A stretch of 64,000 nt of DNA, taken from an uncultured Clostridia bacterium. GTDB lineage: Bacteria > Bacillota > Clostridia > Monoglobales > Monoglobaceae. Shown here one piece after another: positions 54,242 to 63,554 of the stretch (position 1 is the first letter of the stretch; each line of letters starts with the position of its first letter). The notes below the pieces were generated by a model, which saw only the letters and a program-made list of their open reading frames with translations, made no database searches and had not been told where the DNA came from. The stretch covers positions 41,200 through 105,199 of the forward strand of contig CANQQJ010000006.1 of NCBI GenBank assembly GCA_947625905.1. The letters are read 5' to 3'. Position numbers and translations under genes: made by a program.

Positions 54242-55915
54242 TTATTCTTTTACGGATTTTTTTATATTTTTGAGCCGCTTCATAACATCGTTGCCGCCTC
54301 TGCCGAAGTAGTCGTGAAGCTGTTTGTACTCGGCGTAAAGCTCGTTGTATATCTCGACATTTTCGGGGATCGGCTTATAATATCTTGTCATAACTCTGCC
54401 CATCTTTTTGGCGCAGTCTTTTATATCGTCATAGCCGCCCGCGGCAGAGCCCGCCGCAACCGCGCCGAACATGGCCGAGCCGAGAGCTCCCGCCTGCTTT
54501 GATTCGGCTATCTTTATATTCATGTTCATGACGTCGGCGTATATCTGCATCATAAACGAATCCTTCTGCGCTATTCCGCCCGCCGCGTACAGCTCGGTTA
54601 TCGGCACGCCGCCGGCGCGGAACGTCTCGACTATCATTCTCGTGCCGTAAGCCGTGGCCTCGATAAGCGCGCGGTATATATCCTCGGGGCGCGTCAACAG
54701 AGTCATGCCCAGTATCATTCCGGTAAGGTCAACGTCCACGAGCACGCTGCGGTTCCCGTTCCACCAATCAAGCGCGACGAGACCCGTCTCGCCCGGCTTT
54801 TTCCTGCCGGCTTTGGTCCTCAGCAGCTGGTGTATATTCATGCCAAGCGCTTTCGCCTCGCGATAATAGCTTTCGGGAACCGAGGTTTTCACGAACCAGT
54901 CGAAATGGTCGCCGACGCACGACTGTCCCGCCTCGTATCCTTGAAATCCGGGAATAACGCCGTCCTCGACAACTCCGCACATGCCGGGCACGATCTTTTC
55001 CTCATTGCCCAAGAGTATATCACAGGTAGAAGTTCCGATTATCATAAGCATTTTTCCCGCCTCGGTCACTCCGACGGCCGGGAGCGCCACGTGCGCGTCC
55101 ACATTCGCGACCGCTACGGCGGTGCCTTCTTTAAGGCCCGTCAGCTTCGCCATCTCGGGAGTTATCTCTCCGGCCTTTGAGCCTATGGGCGTGATCTCGC
55201 AGCCGATTTTTTCATCGACAAAATTCTCAAGCTTCGGGTGCAGCGATTTGAAAAAGTCTTTTGACGGGAATCCCTCGGACTTGCTCCAAAGCGCCTTGTA
55301 TCCCGCGGTGCAGCTGTTTCTGGTCTCGCGGCCGGTGAGCTGCCAAACGACCCAGTCTGCCGCCTCGATGAACTTATCCATAGCGTCGTATATCTCGGGA
55401 GCTTCCTCGGCGATCTGCCATACTTTGGGGATCATCCATTCGGATGAGATCTTGCCGCCGTATCTTGGAAGGAAATTCTCGTCTGATTTTTCGGCGATCT
55501 CGTTTAGCTTGTTGGCATACTTCTGCGCCGCGTGATGCTTCCAGAGCTTCACGTAGGCGTGGGGATTTGACTTGTACTCATCCATAAAGCAGAGCGGCGT
55601 TCCGTCGGATTTTACCGGAAGCACGGTGCAGGCGGTAAAGTCGATACCGAGGCCGATAATATCATTTTTGTCAACTTCGGACTGTTTGATGACATCCGGA
55701 ACCGTGTGCTTGAGCACGTCAAGATAATCCTGCGGATGCTGAAGCGCCCAGTCGTCGCCGAGCTTTGTCGCGCCGTCGGGCAGATATTCATACATTACCT
55801 CATGAGGATACTCATATACCGACGAGGCGAGCTCCGCCCCGTTTTCGACGTCAACAAGAACGGCTCTGCCCGAAAGTGAGCCGTAATCAATGCCGATCGC
55901 GTATTTCTTACCCAT
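54242..55915 (-). CDS. araB: Ribulokinase
   Basis: The 557-residue FGGY-family kinase phosphorylates L-ribulose. The N-terminal ATPase fold begins [29 protein letters not shown]-type sequence ([11 protein letters not shown]) and the C-terminal FGGY-like stretch [22 protein letters not shown] follow. Start ATG 55915 is eight bases after GAAGGAG; the track GTG overlaps that site. It is the first gene of an araB-araD-tmk-metK operon with a near-consensus promoter. Confidence 0.93.
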   Translation of the reverse strand: MGKKYAIGIDYGSLSGRAVLVDVENGAELASSVYEYPHEVMYEYLPDGATKLGDDWALQHPQDYLDVLKHTVPDVIKQSEVDKNDIIGLGIDFTACTVLPVKSDGTPLCFMDEYKSNPHAYVKLWKHHAAQKYANKLNEIAEKSDENFLPRYGGKISSEWMIPKVWQIAEEAPEIYDAMDKFIEAADWVVWQLTGRETRNSCTAGYKALWSKSEGFPSKDFFKSLHPKLENFVDEKIGCEITPIGSKAGEITPEMAKLTGLKEGTAVAVANVDAHVALPAVGVTEAGKMLMIIGTSTCDILLGNEEKIVPGMCGVVEDGVIPGFQGYEAGQSCVGDHFDWFVKTSVPESYYREAKALGMNIHQLLRTKAGRKKPGETGLVALDWWNGNRSVLVDVDLTGMILGMTLLTRPEDIYRALIEATAYGTRMIVETFRAGGVPITELYAAGGIAQKDSFMMQIYADVMNMNIKIAESKQAGALGSAMFGAVAAGSAAGGYDDIKDCAKKMGRVMTRYYKPIPENVEIYNELYAEYKQLHDYFGRGGNDVMKRLKNIKKSVKE

Positions 55916-55949
55916 AGGTACCACTCCTTCAAATGAAATTATTAATTAC

Positions 55950-55978
55950 ATTATATATAAAAAATATACATAAATCAA
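55950..55978 (-). promoter_or_regulatory. Sigma-A promoter of the araB operon
   Basis: On the minus strand TTGATT, a 17-base spacer and TATAAT lie about 35 bases before araB. The -10 is perfect and the gap is very AT-rich. No operator dyad was seen over it. Confidence 0.72.
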
Positions 55979-56004
55979 GTATAATTAATAATAATTTACG
56001 TTGT

Positions 56005-57378
56005 TTACAGATAATTTTTGTTTATATACTCAATTATCGCTCCGCGGTCGTTGCTCAGTTCTTCGGATATCACCTTATCGAGAACGTCATTGAGGATCCT
56101 GCCGATATCGGAGCCCGAAAATCCGAGGCTGATCATGTCTCTGCCGTTTACCGCAAGATCCTTTAATGTGAAGCAGTCTTTTTCGGCTATGATCTCATCG
56201 GCCAGCCGCGCGGTCTCGTTAAGCTCGGACACGCGGTTCTGTCTGACATGCTCCGCCTGGGCCGAAACATCGGCGAGCTTGATTTTTATAAGCATATCAA
56301 ATACCGCCTTGCCGTCTTTAAACTCGGCGTCGAGCTTCGCCAGTCTGCGTCTCACGCTCTTTTTTGTCGGCGATATCATATCGCCGTGGCGGGCGGCAAG
56401 ATATACCGCACTATCTTTTGTGAAATTATCGGCCTTGAGCCTTGAGAGCGCCGAATCCGCAAGCTTTCCCGACAGCGCTCCGTGATTGTAAAAATGGTCA
56501 ATCACCGCGCCGCCCGGCAAAATCTCCGCGCTGTGCGTACCCGGTTTTCCGCTGTCGTGAAACAGCGCCGCAAAACGCAGCGCCGCCTCGGGAGGGGTAT
56601 TCTCAACGGCGCGGATAGTGTGCTCCCACACGTCACAGCAATGATAAGGATTTCGCTGCGGAAAATCAAACATAGGCTCGATCTCGGGGATAACGCGCGC
56701 GAAAATATCCCTGTATTCTCTCAAAACAGGGCCGATATGCTCTCCGCATATCATCATTTTAAGCTCGTCGTAAATTCTTTCACACGAAACATTTTTAAGC
56801 AGTTCGGCGTGTTTTTTCATTGATACGGACGCGCTTTCCTCGATCTCAAAGCCGAGCACCGAGGCGAATCTTAGCCCCCGCAGTATGCGCAGGGAGTCCT
56901 CGGTAAAACGCTTGTCGGGATCTCCGACGCAGCGGATGATCCCCGCGTTAATATCCCGCCTGCCGCCGAACGGGTCGATCACTCTGTCGGCCGCGCAGTC
57001 GTAGGCCACGGCGTTTATAGTGAAATCGCGCCTTGAAAGGTCGTCTCTTATGTCGGACACGAACTCCACCGAGTCGGGCCTCCTGTTGTCGGTATAGCTG
57101 CCGTCGGTCCTGAATGTGGTGATCTCATACGGAGCGCCGTCCGCTATGACTGTCACGGTGCCGTGCTTTATACCCGTGTCGATTATCTTGTAATTCAGTT
57201 TTGCAAGAACCCGTTTGACCTGCTCGGGCTTAGCCGAAACCGCGGCGTCCCAATCCTTCGGGGCCTTGCCCATAAGGCTGTCGCGCACGCAGCCGCCCAC
57301 CGGATACGCCAAATATCCCGCGGCGTTGAGCGCGGCTATAACGCTCATAAGGGCTTCGGGAACGCTGATAAGGCTCAC
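56005..57378 (-). CDS. cca: CCA-adding tRNA nucleotidyltransferase with HD domain
   Basis: The 457-residue class II enzyme repairs or builds the tRNA 3' CCA. The N-terminal head has PVGGCVRDSLMGKAPKDWD and RRDFTINAVAYD; the neck is DSLRILRGLRFA. The middle has an HD-type segment (ALFHDSGKPGTHSAE), and a helical tail completes it. It overlaps the cyclophilin gene by four bases and ends the serine hydrolase-prsA-ppi-cca operon. Confidence 0.93.
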   Translation of the reverse strand: MSLISVPEALMSVIAALNAAGYLAYPVGGCVRDSLMGKAPKDWDAAVSAKPEQVKRVLAKLNYKIIDTGIKHGTVTVIADGAPYEITTFRTDGSYTDNRRPDSVEFVSDIRDDLSRRDFTINAVAYDCAADRVIDPFGGRRDINAGIIRCVGDPDKRFTEDSLRILRGLRFASVLGFEIEESASVSMKKHAELLKNVSCERIYDELKMMICGEHIGPVLREYRDIFARVIPEIEPMFDFPQRNPYHCCDVWEHTIRAVENTPPEAALRFAALFHDSGKPGTHSAEILPGGAVIDHFYNHGALSGKLADSALSRLKADNFTKDSAVYLAARHGDMISPTKKSVRRRLAKLDAEFKDGKAVFDMLIKIKLADVSAQAEHVRQNRVSELNETARLADEIIAEKDCFTLKDLAVNGRDMISLGFSGSDIGRILNDVLDKVISEELSNDRGAIIEYINKNYL

Positions 57379-57875
57379 TGCTCCGCGATATAGGCGCGGC
57401 TGATAACGATAGGCTCGGTGGGTGTTCCGCCCTCGGGACCGACCCTGCGAACGCTCAGAAAATCGTCAACCACATCCATGCCGTCGATAACCTTTCCAAA
57501 AGCGGCATATTGGCCGTCAAGGAAATCGGCGTCGTCGTAGCAGATAAAAAACTGGCTGCTTGCCGAATTCGGGTCCATTGCGCGCGCCATCGAGACAACT
57601 CCTCTGGTGTGGCTTAAGGTGTTGTCCGCAAAGCCGTTCATCGCGAACTCGCCGCGAATGTTCTCGCCGCTGCCGCCCGTGCCGTTTCCGTTGGGGCAGC
57701 CGCCCTGAGCCATAAAACCGTCGATAACGCGGTGGAACGTCAGTCCGTCATAAAACCCGTTTGACACGAGGTTCATGAAGTTTTCCACAGTCTCGGGTGC
57801 GTACTCGGGATACAGCTCTATCGTGAACTCGCCGCCGTTTTCCATCTCAAACTTTACAATGTTTTTTTCACTCAT
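57375..57875 (-). CDS. Cyclophilin-type peptidyl-prolyl isomerase
   Basis: The 166-residue protein is nearly a bare cyclophilin domain without signal peptide, hence cytosolic. Motifs are LTFHRVIDGFMAQGGCPNGNGTGG, MARAMDPNSASSQFFI and AAFGKVIDGMDVVD. The start ATG 57875 fits GAGG spacing better than ATG 57881. It lies 17 bases after the PrsA-like gene, so an extracytoplasmic and a cytosolic isomerase are coexpressed. Confidence 0.92.
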   Translation of the reverse strand: MSEKNIVKFEMENGGEFTIELYPEYAPETVENFMNLVSNGFYDGLTFHRVIDGFMAQGGCPNGNGTGGSGENIRGEFAMNGFADNTLSHTRGVVSMARAMDPNSASSQFFICYDDADFLDGQYAAFGKVIDGMDVVDDFLSVRRVGPEGGTPTEPIVISRAYIAEQ

Positions 57876-57892
57876 GATCATTACCTCACTTT

Positions 57893-58951
57893 TTATTGTT
57901 CGGCGGACTCCGCCGCCGCCTTTGCCATGTTTATAACACCTTCAAAATCAAGCATCTCGGCCGCGTTTTCAGCGATCTTTATATCCGACTGCGCCTTCCA
58001 GTAATTTCGAAGCTCATACGCGCCCCGGATACGCTTTATTGTGTGGTATCCGTAATCCGACTCCACAATATCGCTTATTTGGTCTATTCCGAGAGCGAAC
58101 GCCGCGTCCTCGAACGAGCTGACCATCTCACCGCGCGTAAATGTGTAGACATAATTTTTATCCTTCACCGAGTCCTCGTTATATTCGCTCATAAGCGCGG
58201 TGAAATCCTCGCCGTTTTTCGCTTTTTGATTGACCTCGCGTGCTATTTCCGCGGCATCGCCTTTGGATGTGCCGCTGAGTATCAGTATCTGGCGCACCGA
58301 GGCTCCTCTGTCGTCGGCGTATCCGTCAAGGACAGACGGATCCGATATATATCTTGTCGGATTTTTCTGAAAATCCTCGGCCACATCATCAAAAACGGCT
58401 ATGTCGGCATAAACCTTTTTGTAGTGCTCGACGTCGCTTATCCCGAGAGCGTTGGCGGTTTTCTTAAAGCTGTCCTCGCCGTTTCTTTCGATCGCGTCGT
58501 CCACCAACGCCGAGGCTGTCTTTTCGGCCTCCGAGACCGAATAGCCCGCCTCTCGCGCCTTTTGCCTGAAGGCGGTGTCCGCGACCGCGTCCGATATGGC
58601 CGTATCAACGATTTTATCCGCGATCGACTTGTCGCTCCAGTCAAACTCGGCGAAATCCGCGTTGGGGTCCGCGGCGTACATTTGAACGACCGCCTCGTTG
58701 TAGATATAGTATCCGAGATCCTCGGGCTTAAGTTCCTCGCCGTTAACGGCCGCAACGACTCCCGACGGAAGACCGGCGCCGTTCTCGGCGCCCGGCGCCG
58801 CGGACGGAACGAAAGTCTCGCCGTGTTCCGCCGCGGTCTGCGTTTTATCCCGCTCGATCAAATTTCCGCTGTCCGTGGCGGTCTTTCCGCAGCCCGCGAG
58901 AGCGAGGCACAAGCAGACCGCCGATACCGAAATTATTGTTTTAAAGCGCAT
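57893..58951 (-). CDS. prsA: PrsA-like peptidyl-prolyl isomerase lipoprotein
   Basis: The 352-residue precursor has a signal peptide with lipobox ALAGC at about residue 21, an N-terminal SurA/PrsA-type chaperone region, and a parvulin-like rotamase (SVRQILILSGTSKGDAAEIA...). The latter includes YNEDSVKDKNYVYTFTRGEM and ALGIDQISDIVESDYGYH. It would help secreted proteins such as the SLH enzymes fold outside the membrane. It lies 20 bases downstream of the serine hydrolase gene. Confidence 0.88.
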   Translation of the reverse strand: MRFKTIISVSAVCLCLALAGCGKTATDSGNLIERDKTQTAAEHGETFVPSAAPGAENGAGLPSGVVAAVNGEELKPEDLGYYIYNEAVVQMYAADPNADFAEFDWSDKSIADKIVDTAISDAVADTAFRQKAREAGYSVSEAEKTASALVDDAIERNGEDSFKKTANALGISDVEHYKKVYADIAVFDDVAEDFQKNPTRYISDPSVLDGYADDRGASVRQILILSGTSKGDAAEIAREVNQKAKNGEDFTALMSEYNEDSVKDKNYVYTFTRGEMVSSFEDAAFALGIDQISDIVESDYGYHTIKRIRGAYELRNYWKAQSDIKIAENAAEMLDFEGVINMAKAAAESAEQ

Positions 58952-58971
58952 TGAACCACCTCAAATATTTG

Positions 58972-60366
58972 TTATTTGCTCTGAGCAAATCCGTTAAATT
59001 CGTTAAACAGCGTTTCCTCGGTCTTTCTCATGAACACCGTTACCTCGCTGCCGCTGAACGAAAGCTCGATAAATATTTTCCCCGCGCACTCGCCTATAAG
59101 ATTTGCTTTTATCACCAGAATATTCTCTCCGCACCAGCCCGCCGACGCGGCGTACGGGCAGTTGTATTTGACAAATCCGCCGAATCGCAGCTCGCCGAAT
59201 CCGAACCCGATGCTTTGAATACCGTCCGAAAACTCAAGATTGATCGAGCCGCTGTCAGAGTTCGCGACAATACGCATAGCCTTGAGCCCCGGCTTGTTGT
59301 CGGAAAACTCGTATATTTTGTCAATATCGTATGTATCTGCATTTTCAAGGGGCATGACCGCGAGGCTTTTTTCGAGAGCCGAAAGATCTGCGGGCTCCGA
59401 TCCGCCGTCCAATGTGTCGTACACCTCGTCGAAAAACGCGTCGAATATGCGCTGGATCCCGCCTTTTCTGTCGGTCAGGTCGGCTGTTGTGACAAATATC
59501 AAGTCTTTTTCCGGGAAGCATACCGCAAGCTGGCCCGCGAGGCCATACATCATAAAGCCGCCGCGCTGCGTACGCCATATCTGATAACCGTAGCCCTGCT
59601 GCTCGGCGGGGAAATATCCCTTGGCATGGTTCGGCACTTGAAGCGAGGTCATCTCCTGAACAAATCCCGCGGTCAAAAGCCGCTTTTCGCCGGAGACGCC
59701 GCCGTTCATCAGCATATCGGCCATAATTAGCAGATCATACGGAAGCGCCAGCAGACCCGATCCGCCCTGGCTCACGCCCTCGCCGTCCGGGATAAAATAC
59801 GCCTCGTCGGAAATCATGAGGCCCTTGTCGCGCACATAGTCGATAAGCCGCTTTCCGGTACGTTTTTCAACCAGCGCCGCCAGAACGTGAGAGGCGCTTG
59901 TGTCGTATGAAAAAACCGTGCCCGGCTTGTGCGTCGGGGTTTTTGTAAAAAAGCTCTTTACCCAGCCTTTGCTGCTGTATTTGTCATAGGTCGTGCCGTC
60001 GTGGGGCGTCGTCATCGTAAGCATATGGCGTATCGTCGTTTCCGAAAGATAAGGGTGGGCACCCTCCTCGGGAATGAACTCGGGGAAGTAATCGCAGATC
60101 TTGTCGTCAAGCCCGATATCCCTGTCGAATATCATCATTCCTATCGCGATCGCCGTCAGGCTCTTGCTTATCGAAAACATGCGGTGCAGCGAATTTTTGC
60201 CGTAGGGCTCGTAATAGCCTTCAAACACCAGCTTTCCGCCGCGCATTATAAGAACGCTGTGCATATCGAGGTCGTCTTTTTCAAGCCTTTTTATAAACCC
60301 CTCTATACCCCTCGGGCTGATGCCGACGCTTTCGGGCGCCGCTTTTTCAAACTTCATTTTAATCAC
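58972..60366 (-). CDS. Serine hydrolase, beta-lactamase/penicillin-binding-like
   Basis: The 464-residue cytosolic or leaderless protein belongs to the class C beta-lactamase/DD-peptidase superfamily. The nucleophile motif SxxK is SISK (RMFSISKSLTAIAIG), and the YxS/N-like site is YDTSASH. HKPGTVFSYD is typical of esterase-like EstB members. No signal peptide is present, so an esterase or amidase is more likely than cell-wall work. GTG 60366 follows AGGG; ATG 60357 is the alternative. It is first in its operon. Confidence 0.86.
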   Translation of the reverse strand: MIKMKFEKAAPESVGISPRGIEGFIKRLEKDDLDMHSVLIMRGGKLVFEGYYEPYGKNSLHRMFSISKSLTAIAIGMMIFDRDIGLDDKICDYFPEFIPEEGAHPYLSETTIRHMLTMTTPHDGTTYDKYSSKGWVKSFFTKTPTHKPGTVFSYDTSASHVLAALVEKRTGKRLIDYVRDKGLMISDEAYFIPDGEGVSQGGSGLLALPYDLLIMADMLMNGGVSGEKRLLTAGFVQEMTSLQVPNHAKGYFPAEQQGYGYQIWRTQRGGFMMYGLAGQLAVCFPEKDLIFVTTADLTDRKGGIQRIFDAFFDEVYDTLDGGSEPADLSALEKSLAVMPLENADTYDIDKIYEFSDNKPGLKAMRIVANSDSGSINLEFSDGIQSIGFGFGELRFGGFVKYNCPYAASAGWCGENILVIKANLIGECAGKIFIELSFSGSEVTVFMRKTEETLFNEFNGFAQSK

Positions 60367-60404
60367 TTTTATCCCTGTCCTTTACTTAAATTTGCAATTA
60401 ATAA

Positions 60405-60433
60405 ATATTAACATAAAGAGCAGTTGTTGTCAA
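60405..60433 (-). promoter_or_regulatory. Sigma-A promoter of the serine hydrolase-prsA-ppi-cca operon
   Basis: On the minus strand TTGACA, a 17-base spacer and TAATAT are found 38 bases before the GTG start. Confidence 0.72.
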
Positions 60434-60444
60434 TAAAAAAACTT

Positions 60445-60469
60445 CATAAAAACGCGCTGTCAAAGCGCG
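60445..60469 (-). terminator. Terminator hairpin
   Basis: CGCGCT-TTGAC-AGCGCG on the minus strand is followed by TTTTTATG. It is the second of two tandem terminators insulating the serine hydrolase promoter. Confidence 0.65.
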
Positions 60470-60502
60470 GAAATTTCGGTTTGCCCGACAGCGCCGAAAA
60501 TA

Positions 60503-60534
60503 TTTAAAACCTCCCTCTTTTTCACGGAGGGAGG
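60503..60534 (-). terminator. Terminator after the small secreted ORF
   Basis: CCTCCCTC and GAGGGAGG pair around a nine-base loop and are followed by TTTTAAATATTTT on the minus strand. A further CCCCG/CGGGG hairpin lies just upstream at about 60549-60564. Confidence 0.75.
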
Positions 60535-60553
60535 CAAGAGTATATATCCCCGT

Positions 60554-60778
60554 TTAGCCGGGGATGACAGTAGGGAAGTTGGCTTTTATGATCATCGAGG
60601 CGTTGATCCGATATATAAACTTTCCGCCGCCAACGGGCCTGAAATATAATTCCGCGGGTTTTAATTCTTCCGCCCGGCATATACTTGACAAGCCCGGCAT
60701 AAACAGTATAATAGATAGTATAAAGGCCGCTAACACGGCCGCTTTGGGAAACGATATCTTCATAAGTCTTGTTCTCAT
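60554..60778 (-). CDS. Possible small secreted protein (74 aa)
   Basis: ATG 60778 follows AAAGGA at nine bases and opens a frame with a clear signal peptide (FPKAAVLAAFILSIILFMP). A short mature part with FRPVGGGKFIYRINAS follows. The last residues overlap a CCCCG/CGGGG hairpin. No family was recognised. It is divergent from feoB and followed by terminators, which supports a real transcript, but it is short and could be spurious. Confidence 0.45.
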   Translation of the reverse strand: MRTRLMKISFPKAAVLAAFILSIILFMPGLSSICRAEELKPAELYFRPVGGGKFIYRINASMIIKANFPTVIPG

Positions 60779-60822
60779 ATAATTAAGTCCTTTCGGATTT
60801 TGCTCTTTTGTTTTATATGACG

Positions 60823-60841
60823 ACAAAATTTATGATTTTGT
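60823..60841. promoter_or_regulatory. Inverted repeat in the feoB leader
   Basis: ACAAAAT-ttatg-ATTTTGT is a perfect 7-base inverted repeat 39 bases before feoB and 44 bases from the divergent small ORF. It could be an operator for an iron-responsive regulator; it is not a canonical Fur box. Confidence 0.4.
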
Positions 60842-60880
60842 TCCCAAAATTTCAAAAAATTTATTGCACGGAGAAATATT

Positions 60881-62884
60881 ATGGCTGTGACTATTGCCCT
60901 CGCGGGAAATCCCAACTGCGGAAAAACCACGATTTTTAACGCTCTGACAGGCTCCGACCAGTACGTGGGAAACTGGCCGGGCGTCACCGTCGAGAAAAAA
61001 GAGGGACGGCTGATCTATAACCCCGAGATCACTATCACGGATCTGCCCGGGATATATTCGCTCTCGCCCTACACTCCCGAGGAGGTCGTGGCGCGGAACT
61101 ATCTTGTAAAATCCCCGCCCGACGTTGTTTTAAATATACTGGACGGCACAAACATTGAGCGGAACCTCTATCTCACGACCCAGATATTGGAACTCGGAAT
61201 ACCTGTCGTGGTGGTTATAAACATGGCGGACGTTATCGAAAAACGCGGCGACGTTATTGACCTGAAAAAGTTTTCCAAGGCTCTGGGCGGATGCCCGGTA
61301 TTTGAGACATCGGCGCTCAAAGGCGGCGGATTAAGACGCGCCGTTGACGCCGCGGCTGAACTGGCGGGAAAACCGACGAACGTGAAGCCTCTCGGATTTT
61401 CGGCGCCCGCCGAGGAGGCGGTCCTCGCGATAAAAAGGCTGATTCCCGACACTCCCGAGGCGCAGAGACGGTTTTTTGCGGTAAAGATCTTTGAGCGCGA
61501 CGAGCGGCTTAATGAGCTTATAGGCGATCTTCCGCAAAACGGCGAAATTGAAAGCATAATCAAAAAGACCGAAAAGAAAATGGGAGACGACAGCGAGAGC
61601 ATAATAATAACCGAAAGATACGCGAAGATCTCGTCGATAATAAAACAGTGCTACGTGAAGCGCAGGATAGGCGACAAGGTCTCCGAGCGGATCGACAGCG
61701 TGCTCACGAACAGATTCGCCGCTCTGCCGATTTTCGCGGTCGTTATGTTTTTGATGTATTACGTCTCGGTGACCTCGCTGGGCGCGATGTTTTCGGGCAT
61801 AATAGAAGACAATATTTTCGGCGAATCGGGCATCGTTCCCGTGGCGCTCCGAGCTTTTCTGACGAATATCGGCACGCACGAGGCGCTGATCTCGCTTATA
61901 ATCGACGGCATCATAGCGGGCGTGGGCTCTGTTTTGAGCTTCGTTCCGCAGATCATGCTGCTGTTTATATTTATGGCGTTTCTTGAAGACTGCGGATATA
62001 TGTCCCGCGTGGCCTTCATAATGGACGGAATATTCAGAAAGATCGGGCTCTCGGGCAAGTCGTTCATTCCCATCATAATCGGAACGGGCTGCGGCGTGCC
62101 CGGGATCATGGCCTCGCGCACTATCGAAAACACAGCCGAGCGGCGCCTCACGATAATCACCACAACTTTTATACCGTGCAGCGCGAAGCTGCCGATGATC
62201 GCGCTGTTTTCGGGAGTGTTTCTCGGCGGCGCGTGGTGGGCGGCTCCGCTTTCGTATCTGATCGGCGCGCTGGCTATAATCGTCTCGGGTCTGATACTCA
62301 AGAGGACAAAGCTGTTCTCGGGCGACTCGACCCCATTTATCATGGAGCTCCCGCCCTATCATCTGCCGATCCCGAAAAATGTGTTCAAAAGCATGTGGAA
62401 CCGCGTATCGTCATTCGTTAAAAAGGCGGGCACCGTTATACTTCTCTCGGCCGTTGTGATATGGCTTTTGTCAAATCTCGGATTCGTCGGCGGCAGGTTC
62501 GGCTTTACAGACGATTTCTCAAAGTCTATACTGTCGTATATCGGTCAGGGCTTTGCTTGGTTCTTTGTTCCGCTTGGCTTCGGCAACAGAGAAGCCGCTG
62601 TAGCCGTGCTCTCGGGACTTATCGCTAAAGAAAACGTCGTCAGCACCCTCGCCGTGCTCTACTCGGGCACCGATCTCAGCGCCGCGCTGAGCAGCGCTTT
62701 CACACCCGTTTCGGCGTTCGCGTTCCTGATATTCAATCTGCTGTGCGCGCCCTGCGTGGCGGCAATGGCGGCTATCGCCAGAGAGATGTCAAGCAAAAAA
62801 TGGACGGCATTCGCGCTGGCTTATCAAACATGCTTCGCGTATATAATCGCTTTTCTGATATATCAAATAGGCTCTCTTTTCTGA
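60881..62884 (+). CDS. feoB: Ferrous iron transporter FeoB
   Basis: This 667-residue membrane protein imports Fe2+. The N-terminal G domain has GNPNCGKTTIFNALTG, the FeoB-type VGNWPGVTVEKKEG, DLPGIYSLSPYTPEE and INMAD. A helical spacer domain follows. Eight or so membrane helices include the gate motifs IGTGCGVPGIMASRTIE and FIPCSAKLPM. No feoA lies next to it, and its predicted partner may be encoded elsewhere. GGAG precedes the ATG. Confidence 0.95.
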   Translation: MAVTIALAGNPNCGKTTIFNALTGSDQYVGNWPGVTVEKKEGRLIYNPEITITDLPGIYSLSPYTPEEVVARNYLVKSPPDVVLNILDGTNIERNLYLTTQILELGIPVVVVINMADVIEKRGDVIDLKKFSKALGGCPVFETSALKGGGLRRAVDAAAELAGKPTNVKPLGFSAPAEEAVLAIKRLIPDTPEAQRRFFAVKIFERDERLNELIGDLPQNGEIESIIKKTEKKMGDDSESIIITERYAKISSIIKQCYVKRRIGDKVSERIDSVLTNRFAALPIFAVVMFLMYYVSVTSLGAMFSGIIEDNIFGESGIVPVALRAFLTNIGTHEALISLIIDGIIAGVGSVLSFVPQIMLLFIFMAFLEDCGYMSRVAFIMDGIFRKIGLSGKSFIPIIIGTGCGVPGIMASRTIENTAERRLTIITTTFIPCSAKLPMIALFSGVFLGGAWWAAPLSYLIGALAIIVSGLILKRTKLFSGDSTPFIMELPPYHLPIPKNVFKSMWNRVSSFVKKAGTVILLSAVVIWLLSNLGFVGGRFGFTDDFSKSILSYIGQGFAWFFVPLGFGNREAAVAVLSGLIAKENVVSTLAVLYSGTDLSAALSSAFTPVSAFAFLIFNLLCAPCVAAMAAIAREMSSKKWTAFALAYQTCFAYIIAFLIYQIGSLF

Positions 62885-62923
62885 ATATAATTTAATATCA
62901 AATAAATAAAGGAGGTATTATTT

Positions 62924-63292
62924 ATGGAACCGGAAAAAAGATTGGGTTGGAAATGGTTTGAATTTATTAAATATGTTAAAATGCCTGTAACAATTTTAAT
63001 ATATGGTATAATAACGATTGTGTTTTTAATAGAAGTGATAACGGATTTTTCCGGTTATATATTAGTATATGAATTGTTATTTATAATAATATTTGCTATA
63101 TCTATAATAGTATTGTATGGTATGTATAAAATGAAAAAATATTTCCTATTTTTATATTTTATAGAATATATATTTTATTTTATTATTAGTATCGGTTTTT
63201 TTAAAAAAAGCGTTTTTAACGTTTTGGTGACATTCGTAGTGTTATTGTGTGAAATATATTACTTTTCAAAAAGGGGAGATTATTTTAATTAA
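62924..63292 (+). CDS. AT-rich small membrane protein
   Basis: The 122-residue protein has four predicted membrane helices (MPVTILIYGIITIVFLIEVI, LVYELLFIIIFAISIIVLYG and two more) and a short basic C-terminus. AAAGGAGG lies upstream of the ATG. Base composition is far more AT-rich than any neighbour, and the protein is dominated by Ile, Phe and Tyr, pointing to recent transfer. No family was recognised. Confidence 0.7.
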   Translation: MEPEKRLGWKWFEFIKYVKMPVTILIYGIITIVFLIEVITDFSGYILVYELLFIIIFAISIIVLYGMYKMKKYFLFLYFIEYIFYFIISIGFFKKSVFNVLVTFVVLLCEIYYFSKRGDYFN

Positions 63293-63339
63293 CGAGTTAT
63301 TATAATGTTTGCAGAAAGAAAAATAAACACAGCAAATAA

Positions 63340-63510
63340 GCTGTTATGGAGATGACTCAAGAAGAAAACGAGAAAGAGCACGCCAAGCTGTGGCCTAAGG
63401 AGCTTGACGGTATCGTAAACACGCCCGAAAACCTCAAAGCGGCGCCCGAGCTTTGCCCCGTATGTCTTCATCCGCAAAGCTTTTTTGAGATCAACTGCGA
63501 GAATTACTGA
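63340..63510 (+). pseudogene. Rubrerythrin remnant with internal deletion
   Basis: The frame reads EMTQEENEKEHAKLWPKEL, a rubrerythrin diiron-helix block, then NTPENLKAA. It jumps directly to APELCPVCLHPQSFF and ends INCENY, the typical rubredoxin-like C-terminus. Roughly 80-90 residues, including the second half of the four-helix bundle and the first rubredoxin Cys pair, are gone in frame. The start and first helices are also missing, with a stop just upstream. It would not bind its metals. Confidence 0.85.
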
Positions 63511-63523
63511 CGCTTCATATATA

Positions 63524-63553
63524 AAAGCTCCGCAGTATGAACGGAGCTTTTTC
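63524..63553. terminator. Bidirectional terminator
   Basis: AAAGCTCCG and CGGAGCTTT form a nine-base perfect stem with a nine-base loop. T-runs lie on both sides. It separates the rubrerythrin remnant from the convergent AbrB-like gene. Confidence 0.88.
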
Positions 63554-63554
63554 T

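Noticed and set aside
57896-58954. 352-aa plus-strand ORF
   Set aside because: It is the exact antisense of the PrsA-like gene, rich in Arg/Val/Leu with no domain, start site or ribosome binding site.
61331-62362. 343-aa minus-strand ORF
   Set aside because: It is antisense to feoB; the composition is Arg/Asp/His-rich without recognisable motifs.
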